Positions 1 through 4,710 of a stretch of DNA of 5,808 nucleotides are shown here, one piece after another. Position numbers and translations under genes: made by a program. The DNA comes from Clostridiaceae bacterium (GTDB lineage Bacteria; Bacillota; Clostridia; Saccharofermentanales; DTU023): positions 1 through 5,808 of the forward strand of contig JAAZMK010000138.1 of the NCBI GenBank assembly GCA_012798865.1, written 5' to 3'. Every line of letters starts with the position of its first letter. Position 1 is the first letter of the stretch. The notes under the pieces are model-generated. The model saw only the letters and a program-made list of their open reading frames with translations. It did not search any database and was not told where the DNA came from.

Positions 1-10
1 ACAGGAAAAC

Positions 11-15
11 AGGAG
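11..15 (+). promoter_or_regulatory. Shine-Dalgarno site of feoB
   Basis: AGGAG lies 7 bases upstream of the ATG at 23, which is ideal spacing and fixes the feoB start. Only 22 bases precede the gene in this window, so neither a promoter nor an upstream feoA can be assessed. Confidence 0.85.
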
Positions 16-22
16 AATATTC

Positions 23-2191
23 ATGGAACCTAAACCGATTAAGATTGCTCTCGCCGGGAACCCGAACTCCGGCAAGACTACCCTATTTAACAAATTGACG
101 GGAAGCCGTCAGCGCATCGGCAACTGGTCGGGCGTCACGATTGAGAAAAAAGAAGGAACTGTCAAGGGTCTCAGGCATGTCACCGTGCAGGATCTTCCCG
201 GCATCTATTCACTTTCGCCGTATACACCGGAAGAGGAGATCTCGAGAAATTATCTTCTCGATGAGAAGCCCGACGTCATCCTGAACATCGTCGACAGCTC
301 CAACCTTGAGAGAAACCTCTACTTGACAACACAACTCTTGGAATTGGAGATTCCCGTTGTCGTCGCGCTGAACTTCATAGATGTGGCAAGGCGCGATGGC
401 GACAAAATCGATTCGCGCAAACTTGAATCTCGGCTCGGATGCCCCGTCATCGAGACTTCTGCTCTCAAGGGAGAAGGCGTCGAGGAATGTGTTGCTCGGT
501 GTGTACGAATGGGCGAAAGCGAAGACAAGCAAGACCTCGCAGGCAAAACGGCGACCCGTTTCAGCGCCGACGTCGAACAGGCGATCGCGGACATCGGCTC
601 CGTCATCGGTGACATCGTGCAGGAAAGGCGTCGATGGATCGCCGTCAAAGCGTTTGAACGCGATGAAAAAGCGCTTGCAGGAGTCTCGCTCACCGCTTCC
701 CAAAAAGACATGATCGAAACGATCATCCGTCGCACGGAAGAAAAGTTCGACGACGACAGCGAAAGCATCATCACCGCCCAACGGTACACGGCAATCGGTC
801 AACTGACCGACAACGTTATCGCGCGAGCGCAACGCAAGGACAATTTGACGCGATCCGACCGCATCGATCGCGTCGTGACGCATCGATTCTGGGCATACCC
901 CATTTTTATCGCCGTCATGGCTGCCCTCTATTACATTGCCATCAGCTTGGGCATCAACACACAAGACATGGTCGATGGGTGGTTCGGCGACGGTCTTATT
1001 CCGCTCGTGCAAGGCTGGATGGAGGGGCTGGGTGCATCCGGCTGGCTTACAGGTCTTGTGACGGACGGGATCATCGGCGGTGTCGGCGCCGTACTTTCGT
1101 TCGTACCGCAGATGATCATTCTGTTTGTCCTGCTCGGTATCATGGAGGATATCGGGTACATGGCGCGCATCGCGTTTATCCTCGACAGACTGTTCCGTCG
1201 ATTTGGGCTTTCGGGTAAAAGCTTTATTCCCATGCTCATCGGAACGGGTTGCTCCGTTCCGGGCATCATGGCGTCGCGCACGATCGAGAGTCAGCGTGAC
1301 CGTCGCATGACGATCATCAACACGCCGATGATCCCCTGCGGGGCGAAACTCCCCATTATCGCGCTTGTCGCTGGCGCTGTCTTTGGGGGTGCCTGGTGGG
1401 TTGCGCCCCTCGCTTACTTCTTGGGACTTTTGGCAGTGATCGTATCCGGCATCATTCTTAAAAAGACGAAAATGTTTCAGGGCGATCCCTCTCCCTTCGT
1501 AATGGAGTTGCCCGCTTACCACGTTCCATCGGTCGGCAACGTCGCACGAAGCACGTGGGAGCGCTCCTGGTCGTTCATTAAGCGCGCCGGGACCGTTATC
1601 CTCCTCTCGAGCGTCGTACTCTGGTTCCTTCTGCACTTCGCTGTTATCGACGGGAGTCTTGTCATGATTGAAGATGAGATGATCGCCGACAGCATCGCCG
1701 CAAAAGTCGGAGCCGTGCTCGGACATCTCTTTGCGCCTCTCGGTTTCGGAGGGTGGCAGGCTTCGCTCGCAACGGTCACGGGGCTCATCGCGAAAGAAGA
1801 AGTTATCTCCACATTTGGCGTCATCTTCCGTATCGAAGATGCGCTTGGAATCATTGAAGAAGGTCAGTACGCCGGAGTCGGCGCCATCGCGCAACATTTC
1901 ACGCAACTCTCGGCGTTCTCGTTCATGCTGTTCAACTTGTTCTGCCCTCCGTGTTTCGCCGCGATGGGCGCGATCAAACGCGAGATGAACAGTGCCAAGT
2001 GGACGTGGTTTGCGATCGGCTACTTATTCGTCTTCGCATACATCCTGTCTTTCATTGTCTACCAGATAGGTCTCCTGTTCACGGGCGGGTCGTTCAATCT
2101 CCTTTCCGGGCTGGCAGTCGCCTTGCTTGCGGGATCGCTCTATCTGTTATTCAGAAAGCCTCGCGCAGGCGGCGTATACGTTTCGGCTTAG
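23..2191 (+). CDS. feoB: Ferrous iron transporter FeoB
   Basis: Inner-membrane Fe(II) importer with an N-terminal GTPase domain, complete at 722 residues (ATG to TAG), within the usual FeoB range. G domain: P-loop GNPNSGKT at 12-19, the FeoB G2/switch I stretch IGNWSGVT at 32-39, G3 DLPG at 57-60, G4 NFID at 117-120 (the NxxD form normal for FeoB) and G5 TSA at 145-147. A helical linker (about 170-280) fits the GDI region. Membrane segments start near 291. Both gate motifs are present: GTGCSVPGIMASRT with Cys410, and PMIPCGAKLP with Cys439. A further membrane helix carries CPPC (Cys641, Cys644) followed by FAAMGAIKRE, a pattern I associate with FeoBs of anaerobic Firmicutes. The last helix lies near 695-712 and is followed by a short basic tail. 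No FeoA domain is fused to it. The Cys-rich protein and metal regulator downstream support an iron role. Confidence 0.98.
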   Translation: MEPKPIKIALAGNPNSGKTTLFNKLTGSRQRIGNWSGVTIEKKEGTVKGLRHVTVQDLPGIYSLSPYTPEEEISRNYLLDEKPDVILNIVDSSNLERNLYLTTQLLELEIPVVVALNFIDVARRDGDKIDSRKLESRLGCPVIETSALKGEGVEECVARCVRMGESEDKQDLAGKTATRFSADVEQAIADIGSVIGDIVQERRRWIAVKAFERDEKALAGVSLTASQKDMIETIIRRTEEKFDDDSESIITAQRYTAIGQLTDNVIARAQRKDNLTRSDRIDRVVTHRFWAYPIFIAVMAALYYIAISLGINTQDMVDGWFGDGLIPLVQGWMEGLGASGWLTGLVTDGIIGGVGAVLSFVPQMIILFVLLGIMEDIGYMARIAFILDRLFRRFGLSGKSFIPMLIGTGCSVPGIMASRTIESQRDRRMTIINTPMIPCGAKLPIIALVAGAVFGGAWWVAPLAYFLGLLAVIVSGIILKKTKMFQGDPSPFVMELPAYHVPSVGNVARSTWERSWSFIKRAGTVILLSSVVLWFLLHFAVIDGSLVMIEDEMIADSIAAKVGAVLGHLFAPLGFGGWQASLATVTGLIAKEEVISTFGVIFRIEDALGIIEEGQYAGVGAIAQHFTQLSAFSFMLFNLFCPPCFAAMGAIKREMNSAKWTWFAIGYLFVFAYILSFIVYQIGLLFTGGSFNLLSGLAVALLAGSLYLLFRKPRAGGVYVSA

Positions 2192-2211
2192 CAGCGAGCA
2201 TCTCCGAGACA

Positions 2212-2245
2212 GGCGGATATCGCGCCGTCCGGTGCGGTATCCGCC
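2212..2245 (+). other. Strong 15-bp RNA hairpin just after feoB
   Basis: Arms GGCGGATATCGCGCC (2212-2226) and GGTGCGGTATCCGCC (2231-2245) pair over all 15 positions, 13 Watson-Crick and two G-U, closing a GTCC tetraloop. It begins 20 bases after the feoB stop. The following bases are AAAGGAGACG, with no T-run, so it is not a standard intrinsic terminator on this strand. On the opposite strand there is no T-run either. It may protect the feoB mRNA 3' end or help set expression of the downstream gene relative to feoB. The structure is directly readable; the role is inferred. Confidence 0.6.
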
Positions 2246-2327
2246 AAAGGAGACGCTTGACCGATCACAATTTAACCGGATGTTCCGGTCCTGTCACTCT
2301 ATTGGCAGCGCCGTCATCAACCATAAA

Positions 2328-2375
2328 TTCTCGGGAGCCGCAGGTTCTACTCTCCTTCCTCGCGGTTCCCGGGAA
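2328..2375 (+). other. 14-bp hairpin with pyrimidine-rich loop before the Cys-rich gene
   Basis: TTCTCGGGAGCCGC (2328-2341) pairs with GCGGTTCCCGGGAA (2362-2375) over 14 positions with two G-U pairs, leaving a 20-base loop that contains CTCCTTCC. The 3' arm overlaps a 12-base perfect palindrome GTTCCCGGGAAC (2365-2376), so an alternative fold is possible. No T-run follows. The hairpin ends 35 bases before the ATG at 2411, inside the leader of the Cys-rich gene. The loop could pair with that gene's Shine-Dalgarno stretch (2399-2403), which would make it a translational control element; that part is speculative. Confidence 0.45.
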
Positions 2376-2410
2376 CGCTCTGTCTCAGAATCACTTGAAA
2401 GGGTTGTCAT

Positions 2411-2647
2411 ATGAGACTCAAAAACTTTCTTTGGACCGCCTTGGCGAACGTCACGGCTCCGGTAAGCGGCATCGACTATGTGGTGATCGCCGTCATTGTC
2501 CTCGTTATCGCCGCCATTATTGTTTCGATGATCCGGCATAGAAAAAAGGGCGGCGGATGTTACGGCTGCCCTCACAGCCAAACGTGCGGTGTACGTCTGG
2601 ATGACTGTCCGTCAAACATCGGGGGAGAATCAAACGATGCGGAATAA
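2411..2647 (+). CDS. FeoB-associated Cys-rich membrane protein
   Basis: A 78-residue protein matching the small family found next to feoB in many Firmicutes: a short N-terminus, one transmembrane helix (about residues 22-41, rich in V, I and A), a basic stop-transfer patch RHRKK (42-46), glycines, then a cysteine cluster Cys50, Cys53, Cys59 and Cys66. By the positive-inside rule the cysteine tail should face the cytoplasm, where it could bind Fe(II) leaving FeoB or serve an accessory role like FeoC. The family's exact function is not settled. The start is supported by GAAAGGG at 2397-2403, seven bases before the ATG. The gene lies 219 bases behind feoB, an unusually long gap for this pair, with two strong hairpins in between. 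It ends with GAATAA inside the possible longer reading of the next gene. Confidence 0.85.
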   Translation: MRLKNFLWTALANVTAPVSGIDYVVIAVIVLVIAAIIVSMIRHRKKGGGCYGCPHSQTCGVRLDDCPSNIGGESNDAE

Positions 2648-2660
2648 AAGAGCGGTATCG

Positions 2661-2689
2661 TGGACGTCCCGTCGTTCAACTGATAAAAT
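2661..2689 (+). promoter_or_regulatory. Candidate extended -10 promoter for the DtxR-family gene
   Basis: TGGACG (2661-2666, 4 of 6 to the sigma-A -35 consensus), a 17-base spacer, then TAAAAT (2684-2689, 5 of 6) preceded by TGA, giving an extended -10 (TGnTAAAAT). Transcription would start near 2696, about 30 bases before the ATG at 2727. A small inverted repeat GGCGA/TCGCC (2697-2701 and 2707-2711) lies at the predicted start of the transcript. This suggests the regulator can be expressed apart from feoB. If translation instead begins at 2637 the promoter would lie inside the coding region. Confidence 0.4.
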
Positions 2690-2726
2690 AGCGGCAGGCG
2701 AGAGTTTCGCCGGAAAGGTTGCCGTT

Positions 2727-3113
2727 ATGAGTCAAGTGTCCGATTCTGCCGAAAATTATCTTGAGAGTATATACGTACTGAGGAAGAAAAACGACTGCGT
2801 CCGTTCGATCGATATCGTCCGCTTACTTGGATTCAGCAAACCTTCCGTCAGCATCGCCATGCGCAAATTGCGTGAATCAGGTCATATCAAGGTCGCGGAC
2901 AACGGCTGCATCTCTTTGTTGCCGAAAGGTGAAGCGATTGCCGAAGAGACGTACAAGCGGCATGTCCTGATGCGGTCATTCCTGATGCACATCGGCGTCG
3001 ATCCAGACACGGCAGATGAAGACGCCTGCAAGATGGAGCACGTCATCTCGAAAGAGACATTTGAAGCCATGCAGGAGTACGCGAAGAGCATCGGACTTCT
3101 CCCTCCTAAATAA
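2727..3113 (+). CDS. DtxR/MntR-family metal-dependent transcriptional regulator
   Basis: A 128-residue DNA-binding regulator expected to repress target genes when loaded with Fe(II) or Mn(II). The N-terminal winged helix starts with SAENYLESIY (7-16) and includes the recognition region GFSKPSVSIAMRKL (35-48). The dimerisation and metal region follows, with His79 in KRHVL and DACKMEH at 99-105. Aligned by eye to DtxR, His79, Cys101, Glu104 and His105 match DtxR His79, Cys102, Glu105 and His106, while DtxR Met10 is replaced by Asn10. Glu13 sits where MntR has Glu11. The SH3-like third domain of DtxR/IdeR is absent, so the length is MntR-like. The chosen ATG has GGAAAGG (2712-2718) eight bases upstream and begins where family members usually begin. 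An in-frame ATG at 2637 with GGGGGAG (2621-2627) is an alternative that would add 30 residues and overlap the preceding gene by 11 bases. Confidence 0.9.
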   Translation: MSQVSDSAENYLESIYVLRKKNDCVRSIDIVRLLGFSKPSVSIAMRKLRESGHIKVADNGCISLLPKGEAIAEETYKRHVLMRSFLMHIGVDPDTADEDACKMEHVISKETFEAMQEYAKSIGLLPPK

Positions 3114-3178
3114 GGCGGCGATTTCTGTCTGACATTCCGGATCTTTAATCTCTTTTTCGAACATTGTCATTTTTACCG

Positions 3179-3207
3179 TTGCAAATAGATAATCCTCGTT
3201 CTATACT
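3179..3207 (+). promoter_or_regulatory. Sigma-A type promoter of the GntR/ABC operon
   Basis: TTGCAA (3179-3184, 4 of 6) is separated by exactly 17 bases from TATACT (3202-3207, 5 of 6), in an AT-rich stretch unlike the surrounding coding DNA. Transcription would start near 3213-3215, giving a leader of about 60 bases before the ATG at 3274. The start falls inside the palindrome at 3211-3235, as expected for a repressed promoter. The rest of the 160-base gap (3114-3273) holds no gene and no convincing terminator. Confidence 0.7.
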
Positions 3208-3210
3208 TAA

Positions 3211-3235
3211 GCTGTACTATGTGATATAGTACACT
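3211..3235 (+). promoter_or_regulatory. YtrA-type operator palindrome
   Basis: TGTACTAT (3213-3220) and ATAGTACA (3226-3233) are perfect inverted repeats around GTGAT. Read as half-sites this is GCTGTA, 13 bases, TACACT (3211-3216 and 3230-3235). As I recall, B. subtilis YtrA binds AGTGTA, 13 bases, TACACT, so the right half is identical and the left matches at the inner four bases. It covers the predicted transcription start and precedes a YtrA-subfamily gene, so autorepression is the natural reading. Confidence 0.75.
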
Positions 3236-3273
3236 TATAGCGCGTAAATAAAGACAGCGGCAAGGAGCAGGAG

Positions 3274-3666
3274 ATGATTTATCCGGAAGTCAACGTACAG
3301 AGCGGCGTACCGATTTACCAGCAGTTGAAAAACTCTTACCACCGGTTGGCGGCGCTCGGACTTATTCAGCCTCATGAACAGCTTCCGTCCGTGCGCCAGC
3401 TGGCGATGGAACTGGGAATCAACCCCAACACCGTTCAAAAGGCATATAGGGAGCTCGAGCAGGAAGGACTCATCTACGCCGTTCCGGGACGAGGCAATTT
3501 TCTCAGTGATTCCGAGCGAGAACTCGATGTCGAGTACGAAGAGATCCGGCGCAGTTTTCGTTCCGCCGCGCACATCGCATGGACTGCCGGCATCGATCGC
3601 CCGACATTGCACAAACTCCTCGATGAATGCCTTGATGAGCCTCAGCTTTCCGAACAGGAAAGATAG
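3274..3666 (+). CDS. GntR family transcriptional regulator, YtrA subfamily
   Basis: A 130-residue cytoplasmic repressor. The start YPEVNVQSGVPIYQQL (3-18) is typical of the subfamily. The winged helix-turn-helix follows: LPSVRQLAMELGINPNTVQKAY (37-58), then RELEQEGLI (59-67) and the wing VPGRGNF (70-76). Only about 50 residues remain after the wing, too few for a FadR, HutC or MocR effector domain, which is the hallmark of YtrA-type regulators that act as short dimers. The ATG at 3274 has AAGGAG (3262-3267) six bases upstream. It is the first gene of its operon, directly below a palindromic operator and 35 bases ahead of an ABC ATPase, the arrangement in which YtrA proteins repress their own exporter operon. 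The inducing signal is not visible; for B. subtilis YtrA it is cell-wall antibiotics. Confidence 0.93.
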   Translation: MIYPEVNVQSGVPIYQQLKNSYHRLAALGLIQPHEQLPSVRQLAMELGINPNTVQKAYRELEQEGLIYAVPGRGNFLSDSERELDVEYEEIRRSFRSAAHIAWTAGIDRPTLHKLLDECLDEPQLSEQER

Positions 3667-3672
3667 GTCTCC

Positions 3673-3688
3673 TCTATACAGATATAGA
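3673..3688 (+). repeat. Short inverted repeat before the ABC ATPase gene
   Basis: TCTATA (3673-3678) and TATAGA (3683-3688) are perfect inverted repeats around CAGA, lying in the 35-base gap and overlapping the start of the Shine-Dalgarno stretch GAAAGG (3687-3692). The core resembles the inner arms CTAT/ATAG of the operator at 3211-3235 but has a spacer one base longer and lacks the TGTA/TACA ends, so it may be chance. Confidence 0.25.
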
Positions 3689-3701
3689 AAGGTGTATCAC
3701 C

Positions 3702-4691
3702 ATGACAAATAAACTGACAGTTGAGAGACAGCAAAGTGAATGGGCAAACTCGTCCATTGCGACGCCACCGGTCGATGATCAGGAAGCCGTCATCGTCGCC
3801 GATAACCTGAGCAAACACTTCGGAGTGACGAAGGCTCTTGATAAAGTGAATTGTAGGATCGGCGGCGCGTCGATCTTCGGGCTGATCGGGTCAAACGGAG
3901 CGGGTAAATCGACATTCTTGCGGCTGGTCGCGGGCGTTTACCGACCGACGGAGGGCTCCATGCTCTATCGCGGGCAGGTCGTCTTCGACAATCCGAACGC
4001 GAAAAAAGACATCATCTTCGTGGCGGATCAACCGTATTTTCACTTTGACAATCTCAGGAAGATGTCGGCTCTTTACCGATCTCTCTACGAAAGATGGGAT
4101 CAGGAACTTTATCAGGAATTGATTCGAATCTTCCCGATCAGAGAGGATCAGCGACTTGATCTCCTGTCGAAGGGTATGCACCGCCAAGCCGCTCTCATCC
4201 TCGCGATCGCCGCGAGACCTCGGCTCCTCCTGATGGATGAAGCGTTCGACGGTCTCGACCCTGTCATGCGCCAGAACTTGAAGCGCGTTCTCGCTCGGCA
4301 AGTGGTCGACGACGGGATGACGACGCTCATCGCGTCACAGAACTTGCGTGAACTTGAGGACTTTTGCGATCATGTCGGGCTGCTCCACGAGGGGGGGTTG
4401 CTCTTTGTTGAAGAACTCGACAAGCTCCGTCTTGGTCTTGTCAAGGCGCAAGTCGCCTTCCGAGAGGAGGTCAGTTCGGAGAAACTCATGGAGATGGGGC
4501 TTGAAATTCTCCGCTTCAGCGCGCGTGGGTCACTCGTCGAGATTCTGTCGCGCAACACGGAGATGGAGCTTCGAACGATTCTGAATCAGGTGAATCCGCT
4601 GCTGCTCGATGTGCTTCCCCTGACGCTCGAGGAAGTCTTTATCTATGAGTTGAGCCGGAAGTCATATGTCGTCAGCGCACTTCTGGCGTAA
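3702..4691 (+). CDS. ABC transporter ATP-binding protein, YtrB/BcrA-like
   Basis: A 329-residue ATPase subunit that would power the ABC-2 permease encoded next. A polar extension of about 28 residues precedes the domain, which begins near AVIVADNLSKHFG (29-41). Walker A is GSNGAGKST (63-71); the Q-loop region reads FVADQPYF (106-113), as in YtrB-like proteins; the signature is LSKGM (155-159) instead of LSGGQ, usual in this group; Walker B is LLLMD (175-179) with catalytic Glu180; the D-loop is GLD (184-186). The H-loop reads LIASQNLRELE, so Gln213 (CAG, 4338-4340) replaces the usual histidine. The C-terminal 85 residues end in LTLEEVFIYEL, typical of drug or peptide exporter ATPases. Start: ATG with GAAAGG (3687-3692) nine bases upstream; no other Met occurs before Met87. 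Its place behind a YtrA regulator suggests a role in envelope-stress defence, but the substrate is unknown. Confidence 0.93.
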   Translation: MTNKLTVERQQSEWANSSIATPPVDDQEAVIVADNLSKHFGVTKALDKVNCRIGGASIFGLIGSNGAGKSTFLRLVAGVYRPTEGSMLYRGQVVFDNPNAKKDIIFVADQPYFHFDNLRKMSALYRSLYERWDQELYQELIRIFPIREDQRLDLLSKGMHRQAALILAIAARPRLLLMDEAFDGLDPVMRQNLKRVLARQVVDDGMTTLIASQNLRELEDFCDHVGLLHEGGLLFVEELDKLRLGLVKAQVAFREEVSSEKLMEMGLEILRFSARGSLVEILSRNTEMELRTILNQVNPLLLDVLPLTLEEVFIYELSRKSYVVSALLA

Positions 4692-4710
4692 CGCGGAAAG
4701 GGACGACATC

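Noticed and set aside
117..120. NFID in place of the Ras-type NKxD motif in FeoB
   Set aside because: These bare numbers mean protein residues 117-120 of FeoB (bases about 371-382). FeoB proteins generally use NxxD at this place, so it is not an anomaly.
209..1906. A 565-codon open frame on the minus strand inside feoB
   Set aside because: It lies wholly antisense to a clear, motif-complete FeoB. Its product is rich in D, R and E with no recognisable domain, as expected from the codon bias of the plus-strand gene.
2212..2245. Rho-independent terminator after feoB
   Set aside because: The stem is excellent, but it is followed by AAAGGAGACG and not by a T-run, and the reverse strand has none either. 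It is kept as a hairpin of unknown role.
2275..2289. Inverted repeat ACCGGA-TGT-TCCGGT in the feoB downstream spacer
   Set aside because: Only 6 bp with a 3-base loop. It does not match the Fur or IdeR-type operators I know and is not placed on a recognisable promoter, so it may be chance in a GC-rich spacer.
2302..2329. Possible promoter TTGGCA ... TAAATT before the Cys-rich gene
   Set aside because: The -10 match is only 4 of 6 with a 16-base spacer, and the hairpin arm overlaps it. It is too weak to call without transcript data.
1951..2541. A plus-strand open frame of 196 codons spanning the end of feoB, the spacer and the start of the Cys-rich gene
   Set aside because: It is out of frame with two supported genes, has no ribosome site at its start, and its product is Arg-rich and composition-biased. 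It is a shadow.
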